Source of the DNA: Phymatolithon calcareum
Lineage: Eukaryota; Rhodophyta; Florideophyceae; Hapalidiales
Length of the DNA stretch: 64,000 nt
Reading direction: 5' to 3'
NCBI GenBank assembly: GCA_977006965.1
Contig: OZ345352.1
Location: forward strand, 682,001-746,000
A model generated the notes under the pieces. It was not told the DNA's origin. It was given only the letters and a program-made list of their open reading frames with translations, and did not search any database. Shown piece by piece: positions 42,346 through 53,453 of the stretch (position 1 is its first letter; each line of letters opens with the position of its first letter). The translations under genes were made by a program, and so were the position numbers.

Positions 42346-43566
42346 GAGTACAGATGCGCATTGAAGACGGTGGAATCGATGGATCCGTTTGATTTCTGGT
42401 GCGCCAGCCAAAGCTATAGAAAAGAGACTCCACGAGATTCCAATCGCGAGGAAGGCCAATTTGAAAAGGGTCCTCTTTTCCAAATTCTGGACAGCTTTAG
42501 CGTGAGACGAGGTCCGCCAATGGCCTGCAAGAAAAGTAACATCGCCACCAGAAGATGCTCTGTGTTTGTTTTGTCACGACTTAATTTCATAATTAAGTTA
42601 AATTCAAAGATCCCGTTCTCAAGAAGAATATGAAGTCACCTGGAGAGAGGACAAAGAGCAGTTTGCAGTGAAGCAGAACGCAGTTGTAGAAGAACCTTCA
42701 GCTGAATTCATTATTGAAACGAAAGAGGAATACTGCGCGCAATTACTGTAAGCGATCCGTCGTGGCCCAGTCTCCTCTGAAACGAAAAGCAGTGTAGGCG
42801 TTGGCATAGGCGCAAACGCGGTGGATTTAGAGAAGAGGAGAAACTCTTCCGAAAGGCAGGCGTTAGGACACTCTTCCATCGCTGCTTTGTTGTAGGCAAT
42901 TCTGCCTTCACTTGATTCTAAGCGAATCCTATTATGAAATAAATTGGAACTATCCTAGAGTAGGTGAAAATGGGGTAACCTAAAACAGGAATGACATGCG
43001 CCTTTGAATTTGAATTGGGTCAATTAAGGAACCACAAGGGGAGGTAGTGACTTGGCAACCCAAACTGAGCACACCTCGAACGCTAATACTCATATGCATA
43101 TATCGCGGTTGTCTGGGTAGTCTGGGTGCCGGAGATTGAGGTGGGTCGACTTACAGTCTATAGCTTCTGCACTGTGGGTTACCCGGACTCTCAATCTTCC
43201 CCAAACACGAAGATTCAGACCTTAAAAGATAGCACACTATCGTTTGAACCGTCGTATGACGCACACAGTTCGTTTCGGCAACGCCCTAAGGAAATGGTTG
43301 CAGAGCCCGTTGTTGCTTTGTATTAGGCACTTATGTCAGAATTTGGATTCTTTTATAAAAGAATTGATCCAAGTTCTATGATATCAATTCGTCTTGGATT
43401 CCGAATTTGAATTAGTTTTTGCATGCCGTAAATTTTAACTTGCTTCAAGACATGCTCACTAATATGGCTGAGTGCCAACACTTTCAATGACGAACAAGGA
43501 ATTTGCTTCGTTTCAAAAAAATCCTCGTCTCGTAAATCCTTCCTTTCACTGAAGAGACCCATTCAC
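42346..43566. other. gene-free stretch
   Basis: Only short ORFs with no protein-like support. Upstream region of the carbonic anhydrase gene. Confidence 0.45.
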
Positions 43567-43573
43567 TATAAAT
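43567..43573 (+). promoter_or_regulatory. TATA box of the carbonic anhydrase gene
   Basis: TATAAAT 99 bp before the ATG at 43672. Confidence 0.5.
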
Positions 43574-43671
43574 GAATATCAAACCTCCGCCCAGATCTAC
43601 TGTCCATTGCATGCTCCCTCAGCGACACCACCATCTTTGAGCTCCTGTCCTTAACTTCAAAGACTACCAGA

Positions 43672-44526
43672 ATGTCTCAGCTTTCGCAAGTGACTATTGT
43701 GCTAACTCTTTCTGTGCTTTTCGGTTTCGCATATGCGAATGACAAAGAATGCCCTTTCGTGGATTCAACTAGTATTCCTGGTCAGGTCGGCGGCATTGCT
43801 GCGTACAGCTACTCGGTACATCATCGTAATGGTCCCTCAAGATGGGGCGATCTAGATTGCTCGTCCCCAAAGTACGCCATGTTCAGTCCGTGTCCTCACT
43901 GCGGCCCAAGCTCTTGCGATGGAAAGTCTCAATCTCCTATCAACATTCTCACCAAGAACCTGGAGCAAAAGCCTGCGCAGGAAGCCCCGAAGATCAATTT
44001 CTCCTCCACCGCCAAAATGGCGTACAAAATTGTGTCAGGAGGCTTCAAACTTGCTTGTAAGGGCACCTGTGGCGCAACCACTTTCAAGGACAAGAAATTC
44101 GTTTTATATAACGTTCACATGCACTTCTGGAGTGAGCATCTAGTCAACAATGTCCGATATCCTCTAGAACTACACTTTGTGCATGTTTCTGCTGACGGTG
44201 AGCTGCTTGTCGTCGCCAAATTTTTCAAGCTTGATTTGCGTGCGCGTAACAAGGAGTTGAAGAAGTTTTTCACTATAGCTTCTTCGAAGAGCACTGGTAC
44301 AATGGACTTGCATCAACTTTGGAAGCCCTCTTCTTCTAAGATTATGGTGTACGGCGGAAGTCTTACTACACCGCCGTGTACTGAAGGGGTCACTTTTGTA
44401 CTGTCACCGACTATTGGCGCTGCTTCCCCTCGCCAGCTCGTTCAATTGAGCCGTCTCTGTGGAAGAAGGCCGAAGAATAGGCCGATTCAGAAGCTCAACG
44501 GACGTACGATTTCCATGTATGACTGA
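43672..44526 (+). CDS. secreted alpha-carbonic anhydrase
   Basis: Intact single-exon gene, 284 residues. It interconverts CO2 and bicarbonate with a zinc-bound hydroxide. Residues 1-22 are a signal peptide (VTIVLTLSVLFGFAYA), so the enzyme acts outside the cell or in the wall/periplast-like space. Family landmarks: KSQSPINI (85-92), the zinc site HMHFWSEH (His149, His151) with the third ligand His168 in ELHFVH, Glu155 of SEH, and the Thr199-equivalent in SLTTPPCTEGVTFVL. The 17-residue spacing between the second and third His is as in bacterial, plant and algal alpha enzymes rather than the 23 of animal ones. A cysteine cluster (CPHCGPSSC at 74-82) lies before the first landmark, and an Arg/Lys-rich tail follows. 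A TATA box is 99 bp upstream. Red and green algae use external alpha-CAs for carbon acquisition; that use here is inferred. Confidence 0.9.
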   Translation: MSQLSQVTIVLTLSVLFGFAYANDKECPFVDSTSIPGQVGGIAAYSYSVHHRNGPSRWGDLDCSSPKYAMFSPCPHCGPSSCDGKSQSPINILTKNLEQKPAQEAPKINFSSTAKMAYKIVSGGFKLACKGTCGATTFKDKKFVLYNVHMHFWSEHLVNNVRYPLELHFVHVSADGELLVVAKFFKLDLRARNKELKKFFTIASSKSTGTMDLHQLWKPSSSKIMVYGGSLTTPPCTEGVTFVLSPTIGAASPRQLVQLSRLCGRRPKNRPIQKLNGRTISMYD

Positions 44527-44935
44527 TTCATTTTTCGCAAACTTCGTTAAATTGCTGTGATTATATCACGCGTGACAAGTGTGCCTTGAATGTCATTTTC
44601 CTGCTTTCCTTTCCGTTAACAACGCTACCTTGATCCCACGCGCCGGTGACATCAGAAAAGAACAGAAGGAATATGCGAGCAATAATATGGAGACTCTAGG
44701 CGGTTCAATTCAAAAAGGGAATATCATGAGCCCTTGCACCCTTTCAGCTTTGTTGAGGCGTATATAAAGGCTCTCTTGCTTGTAATTAGTTCAGAAATTC
44801 ATGTAGCTTTAATAAGCTTTGGTACTCTACTTTGATTCTGGAATCCATGATTCAGTACTGATTTTGTGCCCTCAGAAAGCGATTTAGTCCAAATGTCTGG
44901 AAGCAATGGCTATTTCACCGTGATTGGGATATTGA
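44527..44935. other. gene-free stretch
   Basis: 3' flank of the carbonic anhydrase gene. Nothing further is supported. Confidence 0.5.
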
Positions 44936-45160
44936 TGAAATATTTTAAAAGCTCCCAAAGTATTACCTTGGCGTGACAGGGCTGCTTTCGGCAAGTAACC
45001 TAAGATGTTGTTGCTTTGTAATTTGCAACCTTATTGATTGCTATATCTCTATCGACTAGCGCGCTTGCCAGTCGTTTGCGCTCATGTTCAAAATCAGGAG
45101 TCATTGTAGGCGCTTTAGCTCAATCAGCTGAAAGATCTCTGAGACGCCAATCTAGTCGCC
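44936..45160 (-). repeat. family A repeat, copy 8
   Basis: Starts with ATGAAATATTTTAAAAGCTC, then CCAAAGTATTACCTTGGCGT and GACAGGGCTGC, and extends into the conserved coding segments read on the minus strand. The stretch TTTAGCTCAATCAGCTGA, which looks like a tRNA A box, is part of the family A coding sequence. Confidence 0.5.
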
Positions 45161-46572
45161 CAGCATCAAGTTTGGGACAGATACGATTGTGAGTGCAGTG
45201 CAAGGTTCAGGCTTTTTCAATGCAATACATTCATTCATTCAATATTCGGCGACTTCTCTTATGTCACAAATTTTCGATAATATCTGAGCACAGCACGGTT
45301 CAGAACATGCAGAAATATTGAGACAAGGCCAATTAGAAGAACGTTAAAGAAAGACATTAGATTAGATGAGCCGGAATTTGGAGGTGTTGCGCGCCAGCAG
45401 GAATTGATGAGCACGAGCCCAGAATTTTCGAATTTGACTTTTCATTGCCCAGTCAAAATCGCAGCGGGCCAAGTTTCAATTTCAGAAATCAATACTGTAG
45501 CCATTAGACATAATCTAGTTTCAGGAGAAAAATCGAATTTTCAACCCAAACTTTAATGTTTTTCCAGAACGCTTTGTTCTTAGCTCGTTTATGATTTGTC
45601 GATTTCCAGAATATCTTTTCAAACTTGACAACTTCATCGCTCATACAGCTGGTACGGTGTTTGAGGGGCTCAAATTGAACAAGAAAGATGTGAATCAATA
45701 TGATCAATCATCATTTAATGCTCAGGACTTGAGCGACAAACTGAACAAGATAAAGACTAAGAGAAGCTGCAGGGGCTGCAGGGGCTGCAGGGGCAGCAGG
45801 GACAGCAGGGGCCGCAGGAGCTGCAAATTCTAAATATGAGCAAGCTGTGAATCGTGTCCTATCGATTGCACCTCTTTCGCAATGTTCCATACTCAAACTT
45901 CGTCTCATGTTGAATATGGCCGCTGTCTTCCCAAGACGGTGACCGAACATGGCGCGACGCGTACACCGGTCACTTCTCTCCATGTCGTCCCAAAGTAGGA
46001 CTGAGCAGACCGCTCAATCTAGTGCTCGGGTGCTGGCACATTAATTCCTAACCGAGTCTGGTCAGCGGTGCTGGAGTATGAAGTTTCGCCAATCCTGAGC
46101 TAGTCAGAATGTCTCCGAATTTGCTGAAACGTTGAAAGGAACACCCAGCAGTACTAGAAACGGAGTAAACTTCTCTTCTTTATTCTTTTCCTTTCTATTC
46201 CAGACCTTAAGTTGTGATAATTTCATCACCTACGTGGGCGCCTTCTTCCGTGCTGCTTCTGTGAAAAAAAGGAAAGGGATTTGCCCCGGATTCATTTCCG
46301 CCGCTTCAATGCGTTTCAAGATCCAAGTGGAAATTCCCGCTGATAGCGAGCAGTATTTGCCAAACTGAAGGTGAATGCCAACGAATTGATGTTCCTTCCC
46401 AGACAAAGTTGGGACCGCAGGAAGGATCCATTGTCTCTGCGTTCCGCATATTCAGCACTATGCTCCACTCGAGCGTCTGATCGCCGAGAAATCTCCTTCC
46501 AAAGTGTTTGCCGTTTATTGTAAAGTTGTCTGGCTACCCAAATGAAGGATAAGTTGCACCTTAACTTGTTCA
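45161..46572. other. stretch without a recognised gene, with a GCAGGG minisatellite
   Basis: At 45770-45828 the 9-bp-type unit (GGGGCTGCA/GGGGCAGCA) is repeated about six times. It makes Arg-Gly-Cys on the plus strand and Ala-Pro repeats on the minus strand. ORFs around it (45591-45833 plus; 45711-45983 minus; 46132-46368 plus) are unrecognised. Confidence 0.4.
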
Positions 46573-46795
46573 ATCATTCATTCATTCATTTGGCCTTTTC
46601 CCCAATGGGGCTAGCAGCGCTTCGAGGTTCTTAGTTTCTTCCATTCTATCCTATCGTTAGCGAGTTTGACTGCGAGTTTCACGTCTCGTCCAGGTACGTC
46701 ACCAAAGAGTGATGCTGGCGTTGGTCTGACGCATTGTAGAGCACGTGCCGGACCAGGCGGCGCTGGTCCATTCTAAGATATGGTGGAGAAACCTA
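46573..46795 (-). repeat. repeat family F (LINE 3' end-like), copy 1
   Basis: Shares GTTAGCAGCGCTTCGA-like, GTGATGCTGGCGTTGGTCTG, ACGCATTGTAGAGCAC and GCGCTGGTCCAT blocks with 55441-55640. At its left end is (ATTC)n; read on the minus strand this is an (GAAT)n tail after the 3' end. Confidence 0.5.
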
Positions 46796-47796
46796 TCGCT
46801 TCCCGAGTGTCTTCTTTCTCTCCTGCTCGCCCCTTTCGGGACGGGTCCCTTCGCAGCAACCGAAGGGATCCTGTGCCGCACGCGGGTGCGTGCATTACAG
46901 GACAGGAAAAACTACCTTAACTTGTACTCATATTTCCTTTCTACCATGCTTGATCTTATTCCGCATGGTTCGGAATTATGTCAAATCGACTACCACCCTT
47001 ATCGATCGGCCGAGAAACAAGCAGCGCTGCTTTTCATGGACGTGAAATGCTGAAGCTCATTTAAAAAAAGACACTGTTTTCCTCGAAACGAGATCCCGGT
47101 CGTCGTGGTCTGCACAGCACTGCCGACCCGTCTCTTGCTGCTGTCATGGCAGACACGTGCACTCCTGTAGCGGGACAATTAAAACATCTGCCACGGCTCT
47201 GTGAGAAAACTACTACACTGCGGGAATCTCACAGAGCACTGGATTTGCTTGCAAGGATTCTCCCCCTCTGCCTCGTCGGTCTGCACAGCATCGAATTTGC
47301 CTCACAAATAAGCCTTCCCAGCAGACTTGTCTTGTCTCTCTGCCGAAAGCAAGTGAAGGTCTTCCAAGCAGAAGGCAGTCGTCCATAGTTTATAGAACAA
47401 ATAAATCATGTCTACATGCAATAAATTGCACAACTCTGTCGATCAATGCTCGTTTCCATCCAAATAGTTTCCTTGTTCCCCTTCGTGATATAAACCCCAG
47501 TGTGCGTGCTCGCTGTAAATGTGCAATCAGCCCTCCAGTTCCGCTCGCCCGAAGTGCCAATGGCGTCACGTTGTCCCCGCCATCCCGCGCCATCACCTGC
47601 AGACAGTCATTACCCAACAGCAACCCAGAATTCACTGGAAACCCTGTCATCCACCACTTCCAGTGCCATACTGCAGCGAATACAGCGTTGCCATGTGGTA
47701 CATTCCCACAGTTAAAGACTCTGTCAACCGTCACAAGCCTCACACAAAGCCCTCGCCCTTCATTTGTCAGCTGTCTCGTGTGCCGTTGCCGCCGCG
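46796..47796. other. stretch before the protease gene
   Basis: A minus-strand frame (47390-47812) and overlapping plus frames lie here. None is recognised. GC content rises toward the protease gene. Confidence 0.35.
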
Positions 47797-48774
47797 ATGA
47801 CACTCTGCACATTGCCGCTTTTCCTCCTCCTCCTCACAACGGCTGTCCATCCCTCGCACTCACTTTCCGCCTCCCTCTTCCGCCCCTTCCGACCCTCCGT
47901 GCGGCAACGCGGGCACCATCACGGGCAACGGTATCGCTGGCGCACCTTCAACCTCCGTCGCCAGTCACGTCGCGTTCAAAAACCGCGCAACACAACCCCC
48001 ACTACCAAATGCGGCACCTCCCGGCTCCCCTCCGCGTCGCGCATCGCCGGCGGTAGCGTGGCCACCTCCGCGACGCGCGACTACAACGCCGCGCTCTTCT
48101 CCGGCACGCGGCGCTGTTCGGGAGCGCTAATAGCGAGCGTGTGGGTTCTGACTGCCGCGCACTGCACGCTATATCTCGGCGACCGCGTGGTGATCGGCGG
48201 GTCGTCGGAAACGTCGGGGTCGTCGCGTCGCGTGAAGTATGTCTACCGTCATCCGAAGTTTGCGCGCGACCGGACAAAGGTAATCAACGACATCATGTTG
48301 GTACAGCTTGACAAGCGCGTGTCGTACACGCCGGTGCTGTTGAATTCCGAGGGGAAGGAGCCGGATGCTGGGACCGTTGTGCGTGCCACGGGGTACGGGC
48401 GTGATGCGGCCGGAAGGCGAAGGGGGAAACTCAAGTTTATCGATGTGGATGTGCTTTCTAGATGGGATTGCTCGAGAAAGTTTAGTACTGCAGGGTATGC
48501 ACGGTTGAGTAAGGGGATTATGAGGAAGTATCATTTGTGTGCTAATCATGATGTGTGCGATTCGGGCGTGTGCTTTGGCGATTCGGGAGGGCCGCTTGTG
48601 GCTCGCGATCGAGGGGGGACGGTTGTGCAGGTTGGTGTTACGAGTTACGGTTCGGCGAGATGTGGATCGAGGGAGACGCCGGATGTATACGCGAGGATCA
48701 GTCTGTTTCAAAAATGGATCTCGAATGTTACGAAGGGGAGCGCGAAATTTGTCAAGTTGAGGCCGATGCGGTAG
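47797..48774 (+). CDS. secreted trypsin-fold serine protease (S1A)
   Basis: Intact single-exon gene. The ATG at 47797 starts a signal peptide (LPLFLLLLTTAV), giving 325 residues. Residues 25-82 are a basic pro-region. SASR-IAGG (79-86) is the usual activation site, and Cys72 before it may stay linked to the protease domain. Catalytic triad: His122 (LTAAHC), Asp165 (NDIMLVQL), Ser263 (CFGDSGGPL). By alignment the S1 pocket has Gly at position 189 (Gly257) and Asp at 226 (PDVY, Asp296), instead of trypsin's Asp189/Gly226. The same exchange is known from the fiddler crab collagenase. Gly216 is present (SYGSARCG). The enzyme therefore probably accepts basic residues but less strictly than trypsin. 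It acts outside the cell after cleavage of the pro-region. Substrate unknown. The neighbouring Kazal-like proteins could be inhibitors of such an enzyme, which is speculation. Confidence 0.88.
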   Translation: MTLCTLPLFLLLLTTAVHPSHSLSASLFRPFRPSVRQRGHHHGQRYRWRTFNLRRQSRRVQKPRNTTPTTKCGTSRLPSASRIAGGSVATSATRDYNAALFSGTRRCSGALIASVWVLTAAHCTLYLGDRVVIGGSSETSGSSRRVKYVYRHPKFARDRTKVINDIMLVQLDKRVSYTPVLLNSEGKEPDAGTVVRATGYGRDAAGRRRGKLKFIDVDVLSRWDCSRKFSTAGYARLSKGIMRKYHLCANHDVCDSGVCFGDSGGPLVARDRGGTVVQVGVTSYGSARCGSRETPDVYARISLFQKWISNVTKGSAKFVKLRPMR

Positions 48775-50790
48775 GGGAGGAGTATTTTGGAGTGGCGGGA
48801 TGAGAGAGCCGGATTCCAGTCTTGGGGACTTGATTTTGGCAGCAACATTCCTAAGAGATAGCACTTCTCGCTCGAGGGAAACTCAAAGATCACTTCCAGT
48901 GGGGGAATTTTTGCCGTCGTATCCATTTACTGTGCAGTACTGTATATTTTATTTAAAGGGTACCATTTTCCCAAACAGACTGAGGATGCTAATCGCCCTA
49001 ACAACTATTCAATGCTAGCTCAATAGTTACTTGCTGCCTGGTGTGCGTCTGTGATTGAGCAGGCAACATCTATATCTACAGTCGCCGAGATGATACATCC
49101 ACAAGTGCTTTCCACATCCTCACGAATAGGGCAGGCCCTAGTACCGCGGGCTAAGGAAGAGGCAATGAGACGAGGAAAAAGTAGTGAAGTATGACGCAGT
49201 GCTGAACGAACCCGGAAAAGAGGGAAATCGATGTAGTCACACGAGCGAGTTCACGAATTTAAAGCTCGCGGCTTCTGTGCGAGGACGGCGACAGTTGTGG
49301 ATTATGGTACAAGACAATGTCGAGGTCTGGATGTGTTCAGAGGTGGCACCGAAAATATTTTGACGAATTGCTAAGAAGAGCAATCATGAAATATTATTTC
49401 TTTAATAGCTTTAAGTGAAATTTGTATAGCAATTCCATGCGCTCCTGCAATATGGACGGCAATATCATGGTTCCAACATCGACTACCATGCATGAGACCG
49501 TTCATGGGCTGCGTTAAGGTGCTTTGTAACATCTACCGCACTATTATGGCTGGAGAAATGTATTATACATGATTTGTAGCATCGACATGAGGACAGATCC
49601 TTACTGTATACAGTAAGGATCAGCCCTCATGTCCATGCCAAAATCACTTCTCTGCTGACGATACTACATCGTGAAGCAATCTCCACGCTGTCAATATATC
49701 ACATCATTCTTCATCAGTTATGATTGTCATAAGGGGTTGTTGTGCAAATAATGATTGCAATTGGTACAAGGGACTACAGAGCTACTATGTTAAAATGTAT
49801 TGCAATATATTGCTACTGCAATCATGTTTGTGCCACCCCTGGATGTGCAGGCACAAGTGGAATTTTCCTTTCTATTTTCCTCACCCAATGCGCTTAAGTG
49901 CTAGAAGAAGCATCCATCTATGGCACCTGAAGTGATTTATTGGCCCGACTTTATGTGTTGACACACGGACTGTCTCATCCTGATCCAGCGCATAGTTTGC
50001 TTGAGGCAGTTATACTTTGGCCAGAGCTAGGTTTTGGTATCCAACCAGATTGTGTCGGATCCAGCCATGCAAATATTCAACCAAGAAAGAGCATGTCCAT
50101 GGCCCTACGGTCTTGGAAAAGATGCCTCAAGCGTGCATATGCAACTTTCCACACTTCTTCTCGTGCTTCTTGGACACATTCTGAGAATGACTAAGCGTCG
50201 CATAGTGCACCCAGTTTAGCAGCTCGTAAATCCTTTTTAGTGGTATACACGATGGAACCCTGCAAACAGCTCTTAGTGATGAAATGTAGAGGAGAAATTG
50301 AAGTACACATCGCCTGCCGAAATACACGTGCCCTCACCATCTGCATGAGAAATCCAAAACATGTTTTAAAAAATGCTTATTGTGAGACGTGCAGGAGACA
50401 CACATTTAATTCAATAGTCTGCTCAACAGAAGACTTCTCCATACTGCACTTTGAGCTTGCGTTGCACATCAGGCATTCAGTTGAATACAGAATGAGCGCT
50501 CGCGGGGCATTTGAAAAAAGAAATGTCATAAAATGTGAAGTGCGACAGAGCTCAAGATATGAAGATGACAGCAACCACTGCCTTCGCATTCTCCGCGTTA
50601 AAAATGTACTCCTGTTTGGTTTATATGCATTGGATTGGATTGGATTTCTGTTTAATTGAAGCGCCCTTTGTCAAAATTGATAATTTTATCATTGCACCTT
50701 TTACTGTATATGCATTGCGGAGAGGAGCTCCCAGAAATAGTCCTCGATTGTTGATATGCCAACCGCTGTATTATCCCGAAAAACATTGCT
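48775..50790. other. stretch without a recognised gene
   Basis: AT-rich. Short ORFs only. One long palindrome (49584-49633) is listed separately. Confidence 0.45.
49584..49633. repeat. loop-free 50-bp palindrome
   Basis: Two 25-bp arms meet at TGTA/TACA. Core GATCCTTACTGTATACAGTA followed by AGGATC. Two mismatches near the outer third; outer ends GACATGAGG / CCTCATGTC. Confidence 0.85.
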
Positions 50791-50804
50791 TCCATTGTCG
50801 AATA

Positions 50805-51239
50805 GCAAGAACGCTGAAGAACGCAAAAGAAGAATGGGAAGCATGTCTCCCTTCTAAAGCCACAGGACGGGAGGGCTGGCGCCCTCCTCAGCCCATCAAG
50901 AACGAACTACCACCATTCCTCATCCTCAAAAAAGTGAAGCACAGGCTTCTTTGCACTCACTGGTTATTTCACCGCTTCCCATATTCCTGGCAAGAACAAG
51001 CAAGAAACGAAGATTCCGAACTCGATGAAGCTCTCACAGTTATCTCAAACTTAATGCCCAAGCAACGACTTTCCGATATTCAAAAAGAGATGCTGGAAAT
51101 GGCAGTTGATACCGTCCAAAGAAAATGTCAAAAATCAAAATGAAAACGTAAGCGAAGGATTCTAGCGCAACGAAAAGTCTCTCAGGTGCAATGATAATTG
51201 ACTAAGGGAGCTTCAATAAAACAGAAATCCATCCATCCA
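50805..51239 (+). mobile_element. 5'-truncated LINE insertion with (ATCC)n tail
   Basis: TCCATTGTCGAATA at 50791-50804 is repeated at 51240-51253, a 14-bp target duplication. The insert encodes the last 110 codons of a LINE-type protein (KHRLLCTHWLFHRFPYSWQE, LTVISNLMPKQRLSDIQKEM; stop at 51143), and the UTR ends in AATAAAACAG and (ATCC)4. The microsatellite tail replaces poly(A). Confidence 0.8.
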
Positions 51240-51253
51240 TCCATTGTCGAATA

Positions 51254-51407
51254 CAGAGGCGCACTTGTCGACGCAGAACTTTCATTACGCAAGCGAATTG
51301 CGTATTCAAATACATTGTACCTGGTGCACTCCAATTATGAGTTCGCTGAGCATCCGATGAAACCTGAGACCATTCCTGGGTTCCTTCTCAATAAATCCAC
51401 TTAATTA
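51254..51407 (+). repeat. LINE D-type 3' end
   Basis: Decayed frame (YRGALVDAELSLRKRIAYSN) followed by the end CTTCTCAATAAATCCACTTA and ATTACG, as at 26170-26196. The LINE at 50805-51239 inserted just upstream or within it. Confidence 0.5.
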
Positions 51408-53453
51408 CGAAAGGGCCGATCCCTCCCTCCAATAGTCACTACGAAGATTTCAAAACGAAAATCATAGAGAAGAAGGCGTTCCTCTGAATATCGTCAGTGA
51501 AGAATGGAGTAAGAAGGGTGAAAAGCATATGCGCCAGGTATAGTAAAATCCGGTTTTAGGAATGAATGAATGATTCAACTTGGAATGTATCCAGAACAAG
51601 ATGCACAGCAGTACAAAACGTTCATAAGAATAGTTTGAGAAAACGCCGTGCCGTGCCGTGCCGTGCGATGTCACCCTGCTTTCCACCATGATTCAGAACA
51701 TACATGCAAGGTAAAACGATAAAAAATGACGACTCCTATCCGATCCGATCCGATCGACAGCGGTTCGTGAATTTTATCGTAGGACCGAAAAGTTGATCCT
51801 ACATTGAAAACGGCATAAACTCCATTTATAAAAGATATAGATTGATACGCAAACTATTTAGGCGTGTGTAAGGTGCAGCAAGTGAAGAATTGAGAACGGA
51901 AGGAAAGAAATGAAATGCTTACGAACATAAATAAATACTGTAGCATACAATGCAGTAATGCCAATAGAAACCCAACGAGATATACAGAAAGACTGGGAAA
52001 CAACAACAGCGCAAGAACTGAATTGAATTGAAGCACTAAAGTTGTACGCTACACTACTGTAGATTGCGCTCAACCTACAGTATTTTCAGACGGAATGCTG
52101 TAATGCAATATTTGGGGAGTCGAAAATTCCAAACTACTGTCCTGTATGGGCACGAAGTCCAGAGTTAGTACCCTGCACGTGAAGATGGTGTCGTGCAGGT
52201 CCCAATTAATGTTTGTTTTGTAGGTTGAGGAAGCTGTGTTTGTTTGTAGCTAGAACGATGCTGGGATGTTGGCAGAATTGTGAGTGGAGCGCAGATATCG
52301 TTTTCTGGTCTATGAGATACGGGGATGTGAAAAGTACTGGACTGTGCTGCTCTATAGATTAATGGGAGTGATGAGGTTGTAGCGGATGTGAGTGGAAGCG
52401 AGTATCATATTATGATGACCGACACGAGCGGCAATGGCTAGACATGGCACATTCTTACACTGTACAGTAAGTTTCAGCATAATCATAATATGATTATGAT
52501 GTGAAGCGTTCATTGATCAACTGATGAACCCGCGTTCCCACATTCCCATGCATGTCGAAGTGGTCGATCGACTGCCGGAGGCATCCACGTCAGCTTCTCA
52601 TGGATGGCATTACGCTGCAGCCAGCGCTACAGTAGCTGTGCAGACTGCCGGAAAGAACGCCATGCGTGCTGCTGTCGGAGATAATTGAGCTATCTCGGTT
52701 GTCACTGTCTGCTGCACGACGGGAGCAGGTGCAAATCGAGGCAGAGGCAGAGGCAGTGTGGGTGCTGTAAGAGTATATTTTCCTGTTCGAATGAATGAAT
52801 GGTCTTGTTCTGTCGTGTCACAACCGGGACAATGTACCTTGCACTGCGTTTGCTTGCTTGTAGTCACCAATTTACATAAACTCCCCCATGCGCACTGCCG
52901 GCAGCCCCCTACGGCATAAGCATCTGGCGCCAAAAAAGTCTCTACACCTGTACACCCGTACTGCACATACATTACAACCCACCCGTACTGACAAAAGCAT
53001 GCATGCATTGTTCCCAACGCGTCGTCCTAGACCCAGCCGTGCGCACTCGGAATTCATACAACAAAATTCGAACACCAACCAATATGTAGCGCGCGTACCG
53101 TCTGCACGGAATGGACAGCCTGTCGGTTCACCGATTGCCATCGCGAAAGGGAGAGCAAACCTGCCTGGCCACTCTCTGCCGACGCATTTTGACTCTCACG
53201 GCAAGCCGGGCGCCCAATTTGGCCACATCCGCACAGTACCGCCATGCGCAATACGGAAACCAAAAAGTCCGACAATGGTAAACTTGAATAAACTCGCACC
53301 CCTTCCGATATCCAAGCACAACCCAATCACGCACGGCAACAATCTCCTCCGACCGCACACTCAAATCGCACGCCTCATCCACTGCATCGTCCCCCGTCAA
53401 CAACCGTTCCTTCCCCCCCGCCAAACTCTCAACCACCCCGTCCCCGCTCGCGC
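51408..53453. other. stretch without a recognised gene, with short microsatellites
   Basis: (GCCGT)4 at 51645-51666 and (GATCC)n at 51740-51757. The ORFs at 52610-53607 on both strands mirror each other in a GC-rich part and are not supported. Confidence 0.4.

Noticed and set aside
45115-45165. GGCGCTTTAGCTCAATCAGC, similar to a tRNA D-arm/A box, with a GGTTCA and T run downstream
   Set aside because: The stretch aligns with the coding part of other family A copies (for example 8800-8840), and no anticodon or acceptor stem can be folded.
47502-48056. 184-codon plus-strand ORF overlapping the start of the protease gene
   Set aside because: Other frame of the same GC-rich sequence, Pro/Ser/Arg-rich, and no signal or domain.
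48169-48864. 231-codon minus-strand ORF
   Set aside because: Shadow of the serine protease gene, which has all catalytic motifs on the plus strand.
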